In this document: in pieces, positions 40,090 to 53,519 of the stretch
How positions within the stretch are numbered: position 1 is the stretch's first letter
How the letters are laid out: every line of letters starts with the position of its first letter
From: Tyto alba
Lineage: Eukaryota; Chordata; Aves; Strigiformes; Tytonidae
Direction of reading: 5' to 3'
Length of the DNA stretch: 64,000 nt
Assembly: GCF_018691265.1 (NCBI RefSeq)
Contig: NW_024881322.1
Span: 17,789,107-17,853,106, forward strand
Notes under the pieces: generated by a model
Seen by the model: only the letters and a program-made list of their open reading frames with translations
What the model was told of the DNA's origin: nothing
The model's database searches: none
Program-made: the position numbers and the translations under genes

Positions 40090-40545
40090 AAGGGCATGAG
40101 AATAAATCTGATTTCTGAAGTGAAGGCAAATCAGTAAAAATCTGATATTGAAATATTTTTTGCATGGAAAAAAAGAATCTACGTGATTCTTGTAGAGGGG
40201 CTCACAGCAATTCATGGCAGTCAGTAAGCATATGAGTAAACAACAGTCCAGCTGATACACCTGAATTTCAAAAAAGCTTTAGACTTAGTTCATTCTCACA
40301 GGTTCTTCAAGAAACTGAGCTGACAAGAGATAAAAATGGGAGCTAATACCACTATATAAATGAGTGATGTATCCTCACCTTTTGAATATTTTGCGCATTT
40401 TGATATGGTCAGCTCATGTTAGAAAGATGTAGTAGAGGTAGAAAAGGCTTATGGGAGGGGTGACAAAACTGATCAAAACTTTGGTATGAGAAGAAAAGAA
40501 GAACAGAAAAGGCTCCTCATTTTGCTCTTATATCAGGAGGGGTGT
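40090..40545 (+). mobile_element. Ancient CR1/L3-like LINE remnant
   Basis: At 40265-40325 the sequence decodes, with shifts, to a FQKSF..VLQETEL-like string in the position of the reverse transcriptase FSKAFDTV..IL block. From 40370 to 40530 it follows the 3' part of old CR1/L3 elements: a block like ttgaatatt-tg-gcattttg, then atgtagtagaggtagaaaag, then gggtgacaaaactgatcaaa. It has many indels and is not coding. By divergence it looks older than the two long CR1 copies. Confidence 0.65.
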
Positions 40546-41924
40546 GATCTAGGTTTGCAGTCATGCATGGCATGGAAAATGTACATAGGAAATGATTATT
40601 CTGTGTTTCTCACAATCCAAACACTAATAGCATATTTTAAATGAATGCAAGTATATTCAAATGTAAAATACTTCTGCAGACAGTGTAAGTGATTTCAAAG
40701 AGCAGTTATTTCACTTCATAGAAGAAAAGTCCATCAACAGCTATTAAATAGAAGTAAGGTGTGCAAACTGCCTCAAGGTGTCGCTTTATTGCACACAACA
40801 GGAATTCAAGAGAGAGTACACCATGGGACATATCACCCTGTGCTTGCTGTGTTCGTATGTTTTTTCCTGAGAATCTACTTCTGGTCACTCTTAGGGACAA
40901 TGTGGTTATTTTTATGTTTATACAAGAATAAGAAAGTTGAAAAAAAAGTTGTTATTGGAGAAAATGGGAAGTAATAAACAGAAAAGAAAGAAAGCAGTGA
41001 GCCATGGAATAGAGATGCAGATGGGCAGAAGGCAAGATTGTGGCAGCAAATGGAGTGAAAAACTGAGAGGGGAATTTGCAAAAAGGTAGAAAGATTAAAT
41101 ATACATTAAGGCGAATAGAGACTTCAAAGAATGGTGAATGAATACATGACAGTGGAAATGGGAGAAAATCTTGTCTATCTGAATAGTGGAAATTCACAGT
41201 AGTGAGGAAAATGTTTTATTGCTTTTTCTTTTTTATTGTATGCAGAGTCTTTTCAGATCATCTGAATATAGTAGCATGTTATGCATGGCTTAATAAGAGA
41301 GTATGATACTTTGGAGATTAAATTCTCATGTGCTTGGAGCCTAATCTCCAGTCAGGGCTATTCATCTATATGCAGGGGAATTTCACTTGTAGCACCATGT
41401 CAACCAAACAGCTGCGTTTCTGGACAACTAGGGTCACCTATAAAGTTCAAATTCTGACAAATCTAATAAGATAATATCAAACGCATTCAGATCAAAGCTG
41501 CCTACTTCTAATCTTCCTGTTTCCAGTTTTAACATGAGTCTCAGGATGGAGTAGCTCAGCTGAAAACAAAAATGACATGTAGAGGATATGCATAAATGAC
41601 CTGCATAGGATAAATCCCTAACATATAAAATCATTGCATTTTAAATCTGAGAAGCAACCTTGTTCTAAAATCCTTATTAACTGTAATTCTTACATTACTT
41701 ACTGTTCACATTACCAAAGTACATAAGGGAATAGTCTTTATTACCATATAAAGTTTTTCACAGTTCAATGTAAACTACCAACAGAAGTCAACCTAAGAAG
41801 ACATTCTTTTAACATATGGAAGAACAAAGCTAGTTCTCAGCTCGTGACATTCCTCTAGGTTGATTAACAGTAGCTGAAGGTGTAATGTTGGTATGCTTTT
41901 CTTTTCCTCTTTGCAGATCAGTTG

Positions 41925-42200
41925 TTTGCCTTGATACAGTACTCTTTATGCAAATATATAAGCATGATTAATCAGTATGAATTATTAGAAAGAGCTTGAA
42001 AGATAAATTTTCAGCAGAATGTTTAAATGCTTCCTAGAAGATAGAGTTCCACAAATTAGGGCAATAGTGGGCAAGTAATTAGACATCAAATGCGCTAGGG
42101 ATGCATTTCCTATCCAGTCTGCATGTGTAAATGCCATTAATTGCAGATATGCACACACCTTGACAGCAAAATTTGACAGCAGGTGTGCAGAAAATGATAG
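41925..42200. promoter_or_regulatory. Candidate cis-regulatory motif cluster
   Basis: Seen: a perfect POU octamer ATGCAAAT (41948-41955), a gattaatca palindrome-like site, taattag and cattaattg homeodomain-type cores. Then comes a 34-base symmetric unit at 42154-42187: cacacct, tgacagc, six bases, tgacagc, aggtgtg. Known: TGACAG is a MEIS/TGIF core, and paired CACCT sites are bound by ZEB factors. Inferred: an intronic enhancer. Only cross-species conservation or chromatin data could confirm it, and AT-rich DNA yields homeodomain cores by chance. Confidence 0.3.
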
Positions 42201-45200
42201 AACACAACTTTGCCTTTCTTTTCAGGCTATGGAAATGGTAAATTGAGGGCAAAACTTCTGAAAGGTTGTATTTGTTGCTTTAATCATAACAATATCAATG
42301 CTTGTCAACAGATATCCCAGATATCAGAAGTATCAAGACCTACCAGCCTAAGCGAAGAGGTGTAGATCCAATATTCATACAGTTTCCATGGAGAGTGTTA
42401 GGGTTTTGCAGGGGCCAGTCAGCAGACTTGCCACGATGGTGTCTTCTAACACCGTTCTGTGAAATAAATTGAAATAAGTTAAAATACTGCTCAACGTGTC
42501 AAGTATACTTGATTACAACCCAGATAAAGAAGGACATATTACATATTATTTCTCCTGAGAGTAATATTATAATTTTTATTAGTGTAATCATTTTAATTAA
42601 CTATTCATGTTGTGACAGCTTCTCCTCGCCTGGACCTAATCATTAGACAATATTTTAAATGGCATTTTAAGTACACAGTGCTGAAATTCAATACTGGTGT
42701 CAAGTCAGATGTCTGTGTGCTTTATGGCATTTTCAATATAATTTTACAGTATTAACAGTGTAGACTCCTGAGGGAATGCACCCAATAAAAAAAAGCAGTG
42801 TAGAAATGTGGCTAACAGAATGTTTGTGCATGTTATCCTGTTGACATTCTTTATTCACTCAAGTTAATGGGTAGAAGTGTACAATTTCCTGTAGGAAAAG
42901 ACAGCAGAGCCAGTGCCAGTATAAAATTCCCAGTGCTAATTAGAAAAACATCTGTAGCTATTTGGAAATAGAAGTAATCAAACTTAATTATGAAAATTTA
43001 TTTAAAATAAGACTTTTGGCATATTCTTTCGATTTTGTTCTATCAAAGAACTACTGATAGAATGACAGAAAAGGGAAGTATCTGTTAATTTTTTGTAACC
43101 TAGTGTCAGCAAAAATGTTAATCAAATTAGCCTATGTTTTATAAGTTGCTGCGACACAGCTACAGTGTTAAAACTCATCTTTAAAAACTTCCTTATGTTT
43201 TGCTACTTGTGCCAAAAAAATATTGAAGTATGTTTTCTCTGCACAGAATCCTAAATTTGAGCCTTTGTGGTCTAGATACTGGGATTTTGAAGGGAAGGAA
43301 AAATCTAAATTATTAAAAGGTATATTCATTATTAAATATTCTCTACACTTTCAGATACTGTATCTCAGATATAGTTTAGAAACACAGGGCTAGAGAGTCA
43401 TGGTCTTCTGTTTCCTTTAATTCTGTGTGGTAGATACTTAATCCAAGAGGTTCTGGGCCATTTTCTCTACATGAATTAATCTTCCATCATAAAATTCCCA
43501 GTGCCCTAGTCCTGACTTTTGATCACAATGCAAATTAATAAGACCTGAATATTAGTAATGACAGCAAAAGAATTGGAGAGATCATGAGGCAGCACCAATG
43601 GTCTAATCCTGCAAGAGGCATTGATAGGTTTGAATTTTCCCATGCATCCTGGTGAATAGATCTTGCCTTCAGAGATCTTACCTTTAAGCCACTCCAGAAA
43701 TATCTGTCATTCCAGCTAGCTGAGCATTTTAAATGAGCAGGTCAAGGGGATTCACTCGAGAACTTAAAACCTCTGGGATCACTGTGTCAGATTTAGTCTT
43801 GCTGTGGCAATTTAGTGCTTCACAGAATGGTGAAAATACATTGAAAGTCTACTGATACATCAAGGAGGTTTTTTTAAAAAAAGCAACTTCCAAATCTATA
43901 TATGCCCTTACAGGTAACCAACAGAAGATCTGAAGTATTGTATTAGTACAATACAAACATGGTATAAACATGATGAACGGAGAGAAATCAATTTTTTTCT
44001 CTTCTCCTTCGGAATATCAACAATTTACACAACAAAGGTTTCATATCACAACCTTGATTCAGAAGTTGAAAATCACCCTAAGCTGCCATTAATTTCTCAA
44101 ATATATCTTAAAACACTATAAATCCTTTCCCCCTGTTATCTGATTTGCTAAGTCATCCCTAAGTTTTCTCTCTGAATGATTAGAAAATATCTATTTGTGT
44201 TCCTGAAAATAGAGTGTGTAAGGAGGAGTAGACAAAATACGTATGTGCAAATATAATAATAGGTGCACATCTGTTGTACTGAACTTAAAATCTGCCCTTG
44301 TTGGAGAGTAGGATATGAATAACATTTTGGGAGATGGTATTGACCTAGGAAGCTACATTCAAGAACTTGGTTGAATAGTTTCAATGTAAGCGTTGCTCAT
44401 AGCTTTGTTGACTTGTAAATATTTGTGAAGGCGTCAGGGTTGGAAAAATAGGGAACATCTCTGTTTCTAAAAAGTAATGCTTGTATTCTATAAATAGAAT
44501 TCTGATTTCACTGTTGTATGACAAGTTAATATTGGAGTCATGTAAATTGGATAGTTAATGTTTCTGTTTTTTTGCTATAGTTACCTAATTTTCTCAAAAC
44601 ACATGATTAAAATTTCATTTATAAATCAGGGTAGATAATTTATGTAAGTTTTTAGTTTTCAAGTAATCATATTATTTTCCAAAGTTTTTCTTCTCTTGAG
44701 CAGCAGCTATATAATTCTTATAATGCGCTTTCTGCTGCCTGTGGAGAATCTTCACTCTCCAGCCAAGTGTTCCTTGGCTTGTGTGTATCAAAATATTTAC
44801 TTACCTTTTGTTTGTAAATTAAGTGACAGAACTGAATGATGTCACCTCTTAACTCATGAGATTTTGAGTTAAAATTGCAGTGATGTAGTGAAATAACAGA
44901 TTCTGTTTATGTGGTCAGTGTTAGCTTTGATAGCCGGTGGCCTTAGAAATGAGCAGGTAGTACATCTCCATCTGTATCACTGTGTTTATTGTTCTGATAA
45001 TTAAATTTAGGTTTTTTACTTGAGATCATTGCTATCCAGTATTTTCTCTGTAATGTTTTATTTGATAGACTTCAAAGTCTTTCAAAATTATATAAGTAGC
45101 TGCTTTTTATCCTTGCCAATCAGATAAATTTGGTGGAATCTAGTTGACATAACTCCTAAAAATGCATACTGACAAAGCTCTCACCTCTTTCCTGAAGACC

Positions 45201-48117
45201 AACACTGATATAAGTGTGTATGTATTTTCCACATTTTCCAGTGATATACACCCATCTGCATCTTTACTTGATTGTAACAATGGATATTTGGAAGATTCTT
45301 GACAATAACTGAACTTTTTGAGTGCAAATTCTCTTTCATATGTGCGAATATATGCATGTGTGTAAGTCTTGTGTGCAAGACTTCAGTTTTTACATAGTCT
45401 CTGAATGCCCTCATTTAGATAGGTCTTGGCAAGACCTTTGCATTGAAGTGCTTTATTAGACTCCAGTGACTAGCCTATGAATCACAGAAGCCTTCACTCT
45501 CTTCATGTCTTAAGTGGACACACTTAAATTAGTTCTCAATATAAACCTAATTTTTTTAAAATAGATTAACTAGGTTTTTATTATAAGGTAGGATGGCTCT
45601 TCTAAGAGAATTCAGATGTCTGTAATGGTTACCTGGATTACAGAAGACAAAATAATACAGGCAATATAATCTGATCATTCTTAACTGGAGTTCAGATCAA
45701 GAAATTTCGGACTTCCCATTCTAAATGCTATCAATTTCTGCCTTTCTCTGTCCTTGTCTTAAAAATAGGCCTCTGCTAACACCTCTTCCTTGTGCTTAAG
45801 TGTAATTGGATTTAAATGTTAAACATTAATGATTGGCAAATCATGTTTTTTGCCGAGTTGTATTTTCCTCAGATGCACTGCCCAGACCAACTTGAAGAAA
45901 TAAATCTTGATAATTATCATTGTATGTGCAGTTGCTTGACTCTAGCAATGTGCTGCTTTCTCCCTTTCACTTTTTCTCTCCTTTTTACTCTTGCCATATT
46001 TACATCTCGAGGAAAATTGAGTACAAATATTCCTATGTTTGTCTCTCAGATTAGAACTGGACTTTAATTGTTTCTTTTCCTTTAAGAACATTATAATAAA
46101 CATCAAAATATACCCGAATATTCCTGCTTAAAAAATGTGTCCTATGTATTCTTATCCACAAATCAGTGTTGTGGTTGTTGACTTCTGCAAATCACCAACA
46201 TGGGAACTACATATACCATATGTAGACATATAGAAATAGAACCTGATTGTAACTGGCATTGTGCACAAGCACACTGATTTCTGATAAGAACATGAAGAGT
46301 GAAATGCAAATACATGTTTCTGTATGTAGCAGAGTTATATGGTTGTTGGGCTAAAAAATCTATTTCACACTGATTGCTGACTGTAATAAAAGAAAGCCTC
46401 TTGTTTATTTCTGAGGAACACTAGAAATGGTACACAGGAAAAAAAGGAGAGAAAAAAAAAGTTAGATCTCTGGATATGTGATCTGACGAAGCCTAGAAAT
46501 TATATACACAGTCATTTGCCACCTGTCTGGATAATTTATTTAAGTATTGTTTGTGTCATGTTTAAGGCTAGCTTTCAATCACATGTGCGATGAGGACTTC
46601 ACTACTGCTACTATATCCTCTCAAGGTAGACAAAATTTGTTGATAATTAAATCAGATAGAACGTAGTGCTGGTCTCCTGTGCTCTGTTGCCTGTGCTATT
46701 TAAAGCCATAATATCAAGACAATTCTACCTACAAGATAGGAAGATAAATAATTTGAGAGAATAAGCCTTTTATATTGAGCTTCCATACATAGACTTATGT
46801 GTATGCTTATGTGCTTGCTTGAATAAAAACTTGTGGGCTTAAACTACATATGTAAAAACATTCCTCTTTTTTTCAGTGACACGTATGATTTTAGCCACAT
46901 GAAACCCTACATGAAGTCAGTGGAGTGGTTTAGATTCTCTAAGCCTCTTTATTACTTTGCCAAGAGGTGCTAAGTGTCATATTTGTTTTCCTTTGTGATC
47001 ATTTGATTACACATATTTGCTGTTTTCATCACTTCAGGTACAATGCACAGAAAGCTGGTCTTTCACTTTAAACAAATTCAGAGGCTCCAAGCCATACTCA
47101 GAGAAAATCATTGCATTTATCTTAGTCTTTTTCAAAAGCAAGCAAATCTTTAAATGTTATTTTGTTAAGATACAAAATTATGAATCAGATGGGTCTGCTC
47201 AGTCAGTGAACAAGTTAGTGATTCTTAATAGCCATGTAAGCCTCCTGGTTCTCAGCTGTTTCATCTATTTTAGCTTAATTACTTCGTGAAATATTTTGGT
47301 CCCTCTCTCTGTCATGGACATTCATTTGCTGGCTTGTCCCAGGCTCAAATTCCAGCATCTCTGTAATAACCTTTACAGTCTTTGTCTTTCTCTTATCTCC
47401 CCTGAAAAAAATCCTTATGTTCCAAATTAAAGCAGTCACCCATGTCTTACACAACATAACTCTCCCCTAAATCCTGCAGTCTACCTTTTAGCAGAGTTCA
47501 GCTAGAGTTAAATCCCTCATCTTTTTGCCAAGCTTCCCAAAAATGCCTGTGTTTCACAGACAAGAAAAAATTATATCATCCACAGTTCTTACCTCCTCTG
47601 CTTCAATTTTAACAAAGATCTACTAAGGGAATCCATTCTCCTCCCTGTAACGAGGAAGTCTGTTCACCCCAGAAAATGGAAGTATAATCCTGCACAAGAT
47701 TTTGCTAAAGTTGCCATGGAGCTTTTTTTTTGTGTAGTTTGGCTCACCACAGCAGAAAAGAGAGAAAAAGGACTGGAGAAAGGCAACCCTGTTTTGCCAG
47801 ATGAGTAACAGGGTCTGCAGAGCCTGTCCTCAGCTAAGTTGTTGCTCTTTTCCTCATTGTCTCAAAGTAAATGTTACTTTGGTTTTGTGATTGAGAGACA
47901 AAGAACAACAGAAGGATAGGAGGCACAGAGGTTAGATGTAATTCTCCTTTCTTCCTTCATCCCTTCCTTTCTCAGCCTCTTTCCTCAGATGCATTTCATA
48001 CTCCTTTTAACTACCAATGCATTATGCTGTTTAGAGTTTCAACTGTGTAGGAAAAAACCCTAACTAGAAAAAGTTTTTAACATTTGGCACTTACCAAAAA
48101 TACCCTGAAGTCTCACT

Positions 48118-48157
48118 CTGCAAAGAACATAACATGCCTGCAAAGAACATAATATGA
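48118..48157. repeat. Tandem duplication, two 20-base units
   Basis: The unit ctgcaaagaacataacatgc is followed directly by a copy with two mismatches. Confidence 0.8.
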
Positions 48158-49597
48158 ACAAAGTGGACATTAGGACAATTTACATTAAAATTGATTTTTT
48201 TTTTTCTTTCCCAATGGATACTAGAGAGTGTGTGTGTATATGTCTGGAATTTCATGGCATCCATACAGTCAAAGTGAAAGAAAACTCTGGCCTTTTTGTA
48301 TATTTTAACGGATCTATTTCAATAATTTATATTGTTTAAATGAAACTATCATAGCTATAGGAAAAAGGGAACACCTGACTGAGTTCAAATGCAAAAATGA
48401 AACAACACACCAAGCAGAAGCAGTGTGAGGGTTCAAAAAGGAACATAGAGTCATTGCTCAAGCATGCAGGGTTGGAACTGGGAAAGCCAAAACTCAGCTT
48501 GAGTTGAAGGGATATGACAGCAGGGATGTGACAACACCAAGAAAGTCTTCAGTAAGTATAACAGCAGCAAATGGAAATGAAGAAAAATGTGATCCCACTG
48601 ATCAGTGGGATAGAGAGCTAGGGACAGAGGACATGGAAAAGGCTGAGATACTTTTTGCCTTCCTTCCTTTGGCCTTTCTTGGTAAAGTTTGCTTTCTGGC
48701 CTCCCAAGCCCCTCTGACTAGTGACAGAGCCTGGGGCAGTTAAGTCCACATCACAGAAATACCAGATCAAGGACCACACATGCAAATTGGATGTAGAGAA
48801 GTCTGTGGAGTCAGGTGGGCTGGATCCAAGAGTTCTGATAGAGGTAGCCAACCTCATTATAAGGTTGCTGTTAATGATCTTTGAAACGTTATGCTAATTT
48901 TGGAAGATACCTGAGATTGCTCTCTATCTTTGGCTCCATGGATGAGATAACATTGAGAATAGTGAAGATTGTATACCTTGAGCTTAAAAAGGCCTTCAAC
49001 ACAGTCTGCATAGAATCTTTATAGGACATTGGTGAAATACCGACTGGATAGATGAACTATAAGGTGGGGGAAAATTGACTGGACATCAGGCTCAGATGGT
49101 GGCGATCAACAGCACAAAGTCTAAGTGGTGACCAGTTACTAGTGGTATTCTTCAGGGACAGATGCTGGGGCTGATACTGTTTGATGTTTTTATAAACAAC
49201 CCGGGTAATGGGATGGAGTGCACCCTCATCAATTTGTGGATGATAGCAAACTAGGGGAAGTGGTTGGTATGCTGGAATTTAAGGCTGCTATTCACTTGGA
49301 CCTCAATGTGCTGGAGAAATGAGTTGACTGAGATCTCCTCATTTACAGTAAAGACAAACTCAAAGTCCTGCACCAGGACTGAATAATCCAGCACATCAGT
49401 CTGATCTGGTCATCAACTGGATAAAGACTTCTGCAGAAAAGAACCTTGGGTGCTCAGGGACATGTTGAACATAAGCAGAAGTTGTGCCCTTGTGGTGAAG
49501 GCAGCCACAGGCATACTCAGCTGTACCAGCAAGAGCAGAGTCAGCACACTGCAGTAAGTGATTCTTCCCCTCCATCATCCCTGGCAACACCACATCT

Positions 49598-49602
49598 GGA
49601 GC
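49598..49602. repeat. Target-site duplication, left copy
   Basis: ggagc, identical to the five bases at 50191-50195 flanking the nested LTR. Confidence 0.93.
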
Positions 49603-50190
49603 TGTGATGGTTTAATCCCAGCTGGCAACTCAATCCCCCCGAGCTGCTCGCTCATTTGCTCCCCATAGGTGAGATGAAGGAGAGGATTGGAAGGGTAAAA
49701 GTGAGAAAACTTGTGGGTTGAGATAAAAACAGTTTAGTAGGTAAAGCAAAAGTGGTGCATGCATGCAAAGCAAACCAAGGAATTCATTCACCCCTTCCCA
49801 TGGGCAGGCAGAGGCTCAGCCATCCCCAGGACAGATGGGCTCCATCACGTGTAACAGTGACTTGGGAAGACAGACTCCATAGCTCCAAATGTCCCCCCTT
49901 CCTTCTTCTTCCCCAGCTTTTCATTGCTGACCATGATGTCATATGGTATGGAATATCCCTTTTGTTAGTTGGGGTCAGCTGTGTCCCCTCCCAAATTCCT
50001 GTGCACCCTCAGCCTGCTCTTTGTTGGGTGGAGTGAGAAGCAGAACAGGCCTTGACTCTGTATAAACATTGCTCAGCAATAAGGAGAACATCCCTGCATT
50101 ATCAGCGCTGTTTTTAGCACAGATCTAAAACATTGCCCCATACAATCTACTGCGAAGAAAATTAATTCTATCCCAACCAAAACCAGCACA
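49603..50190 (-). mobile_element. ERVL-type solo LTR, family B copy 1, nested in CR1
   Basis: 588 bases, starting tgtgatggtttaatcccagc and ending ccaaaaccagcaca on the + strand; on the - strand it therefore begins TGTGCTGGTTTTGG, a beginning I recognise from abundant songbird ERVL LTRs. The five bases ggagc occur exactly before (49598-49602) and after (50191-50195) it: a perfect 5-bp target-site duplication, as ERVL integrases make. The flanking CR1 joins correctly when the LTR and one duplicate are ignored (catctggagc...cacattgtg). No internal retroviral genes remain, so it is a solo LTR formed by recombination. Confidence 0.95.
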
Positions 50191-50195
50191 GGAGC
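50191..50195. repeat. Target-site duplication, right copy
   Basis: ggagc, identical to the five bases at 49598-49602; CR1 sequence resumes directly after it. Confidence 0.93.
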
Positions 50196-52274
50196 ACATT
50201 GTGTTGAGTCCCCCAGTACAAGAAAGGCAATGACATGCAAGTCATTGCAAGTCAAGCAGAGGATCAGCAAGAGGGTTAAGGGCCTCAAGCACTGATGTAT
50301 GAGGAGAGGCTGGCAGAGACAACTGGGTTTATTTAGCCTCCAAAGAGAAGGCTGAAGGAAGATCTTCTTGCTGTCTACAGCTGCCTGCTGGGAGGGTGTA
50401 GAGAAGATGGATCCAGACTATTCTTGATAAGACAAAAGGGAACAGACTGAAGTTGAAATGTGGCATATTCTGTTTAAATACAAGGACATTTCTCAACTGT
50501 GAGGGTGGTCAAACATTATAACAGTTTGTCTAGAGAGGTTCTGAAGTCTGTATCCTCATAGACAGTCAACTGGACTGGATACATCCCTAAGTAACCTGTC
50601 GTAATTTGACCTCCTCTGAAGAGCATTTTGGATCAGATCATCTCCAGAGGTCCCTTCTAAAGGAAATTATTTTATGATTTTATAATAATTGTTTTTTTCA
50701 TAAGTGACTGTAAATTAGGTCTTTATTTTCACACTCTCTGATGCATCACTAAAACAGCCAATATCAATACCAATTGAAGGTAACTGCCTGATACCTGTTA
50801 AAGATTTTAGTTGAGATTCTGTTGAAAATAAATCTTAAAATTCATCCATCATAATTTCTATAATTATTTGGAACTTTTAAGAGTATAAATATTACATCAA
50901 ACAACAAAACAGAATTTGGAAAGTTAAGATTTCTTTTATATTTGGGCAGCTGTAGTATTCTTTATGTCGCTTTCGTCAACACACTGAATTGCTTCAATCA
51001 TTTTGGAAGGAATCATTCAGTATTACAGAAAGAAGAAATCTATCCTGGATGTGGCATATCAATAAAAATATTGTCATTGTGTACTTACCAGAGTATATTT
51101 CCAAGAAAACAAAAACCAAACTTTATTTCAAGGAAGTAAGCACAATTCTTTTAACATATAGCATATTTTCTTCAGATGTGAGTCAATCAATATATACTAT
51201 CACACATTTTAAAGCACTTTCAAGAGAAATTTTAATGAGCCTAATACAATTTGTCACAGTTAAGTCTTGTAACTTGTTATTCAAAAAAACTCACATTGAC
51301 TTTGAGCCACTATTGTATGATGCCTTTGCTGCTATGCCTGCTGTGCATTTGAATACACAGAGTGTTTAAGAGATCTCCTTGGCTCCATTGGACTTGATAT
51401 TAATACTGCGAGTAAAATAGAATGTTAAGGGTTATGCTTCTTAAGGGATTATTTTGTGGTTTCAGTTTAAACTTACATTCAAGTTCTTTGAAAACAAATT
51501 GCCTGGGGATTTTTTATTAAAAAAGGATAATGAGGGTAAAGTAGTTTCTGTATATTACTTTCTAGTATTTTCCTACTGTACACACACCTTGTTTCAAGTG
51601 AACAGACTTGTAATAAAGTAAAAGTTCAGTGATCTGAGAAAGTAGAAATGCACCAATGCACCATAACCCAACAGCTGGAATTATTTTCTTTAGTTTTCTG
51701 ATTGTACAAGGTCAAAGACGAGTTTCTAAAATGATAGTATTTTCATCTCTTTTTTTTTTTTTGAGAGAGAGATAGAGCATCAAGTTTTGAAAATGATAAC
51801 AAAATGGTGATCCTTTCTAATAATCAAATTTTAAGAGTAAGAGACAAGTAGACTTTTGTTCCTTTCCATTTAGTTAAATGTTTGCACTCATAATAGCTTT
51901 AAATAATTATGGAGATAACAGAAAATGGATTTTGTTGTTCTTGTTGTTGGCTAGAGTTCATTCTGATTTATTATATGGATTGCTTTCTATTATTAATACA
52001 AGTTGAATATGCACTGCTGCAAGAGTGCTTTCCACTTATAACAATGTTAAGGGTTGCTAATTTTTCACGTGAACTGCAGGTACAAATTATGTGCTACAGA
52101 TAAATTAGCTCTGATTCAGAAAAGAGAGAGTATGTGTATTTACATTGTTGAGATTCTTTGTTATTTCTTTCTAAGTTTGGAAAGACAATCTGCTGGCAAT
52201 CTATTTTTATATTTGTGTTTCTAAGTATAAATAAGGTTAAATATTTTTTAAATCATGACCACCTTAAAAAAAAC

Positions 52275-52292
52275 AACCAACCAACCAACCAA
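52275..52292. repeat. (AACC)n short tandem repeat
   Basis: About four and a half AACC units. Confidence 0.85.
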
Positions 52293-53503
52293 TCAAAAAC
52301 CAGATAAAAAGTTCCATTCTACTACTGAGTTAAAGATGTGCAACACCTTATTAAGTTAAACTATCCAGTTTGCCCAAATGGGTATGTAATTCCAAGAGTT
52401 TGTAAATATCTCATAATACAAGCAAATGGCGTAACTAATCTATTAAAAAGTAGGACTATTAATCACATTGCTATGTATACTTTTAAAGTATTGGAACGAC
52501 CTTGTTATTTTCCCTCTTTATCCTGCTATTCTTTCATCTTGTCTTCATCTAATTCATAGTAAAAAATGTAACTGATAAAAAAAGTACCATGGTATGTCTT
52601 TACAGTTATTATAAAATGAAAATGTAATAAGTGAAAATTTGTTATAGTTTGTAATGCTAAGATTTTAAAATTAATTACCTTTTTTTTTGCATGTGATTCT
52701 AATAAGCTGTAAGGATAGCCATTACTATGAATTTATTGACTGTTTATAGAGATTCTGTTAAGCACTACAGAACTTAATGTACTTAATTTCATTGCTCAGA
52801 TAATATAATTTAATGTGAATCTAAGAACAAAAATATGATTAATCAAGGAAAATCTAAGCTTTGCAAAATATGAAAATTATTAAGATAGCTTTAAAAATAT
52901 CCAAATAATTATTTTTTAGTTTGTTCATTAAAGATTAACAATGTTAATCTTTAAATCTACCTGGCATATTTAATGGACATCCTTAATTTTGACCTCTAGA
53001 AACTATCTATATGGTTATATACTTGTCACCAATGGTTAAAATGCTAAAGTTAGTTCTGGAAGTCTGAAAAATAAATTTAAGGTGTTAAAAGTCTGGAAGG
53101 TGCTGCTAGCAGAAGTGTCAGAATAGACATTTAAGATGTGCTGATTATTTGAATGCACTTCAAATCAGATCGCTCTTCAAATTCTAAATATGTAGAAACA
53201 TTTATTAGCAGCAAAGCTCCAACAAAGTCTTTGTGACCAAGAGATAATTCTGTTGGTTATAGTTGATAGTAGAAGCTAAGTGAGATAATTTGGAACACTG
53301 GCAAACATGGAGTGAATGGAATGAAACTAGCAATGGCATGTTTAAGGTACCTAAACAAAAACTCAGTTCTGAACTGGTGCTGTTTACCACAAAGTGATGT
53401 ATTGCTGTCATACAAACTGTAGCTCACAGTGATTTTGCTTGGGTGGCTAGCCACTCACCACTAGATACTTTCATTTTGACATCTTTGTTAACTGAACTGG
53501 GAG

Positions 53504-53519
53504 AAAAAAAAAAAAAAAA
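53504..53519. repeat. Poly(A) tract, 16 bases
   Basis: Uninterrupted run of A following a mixed sequence; no retroposed body recognised. Confidence 0.9.

Larger units (their letters stand above)
40546..48359. other. Intronic-looking DNA, no gene recognised
   Basis: About 7.8 kb of AT-rich sequence with unsupported short frames. It contains a cluster of homeodomain-type, POU and MEIS/ZEB-type motifs around 41.9-42.7 kb, listed separately. The 47017-47289 (+) frame starts near an acceptor-like cttcag but has no donor or domain. Confidence 0.55.
48360..50688 (+). mobile_element. CR1 LINE, degenerate, + strand, interrupted by an LTR
   Basis: Left of the nested LTR the sequence decodes, with frame breaks, to CR1 ORF2: EDMEKAEILFAF (48631-48666) in the linker, a segment like the block before reverse transcriptase (48820-48920), and a decayed reverse transcriptase (49130-49320) whose FADD region is shifted. 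Right of the LTR it continues with the classical CR1 3' part (gaggagaggctggcagagac at 50300) and the tail ccagaggtcccttct, ending in ttttatgattttat repeats near 50688. The 5' end is truncated in the linker, so no endonuclease remains. It lies in sense to the CNTNAP gene. Confidence 0.92.

Noticed and set aside
47017..47289. Open frame after an acceptor-like cttcag
   Set aside because: No plausible donor, no recognisable laminin-G, EGF or fibrinogen-like sequence.
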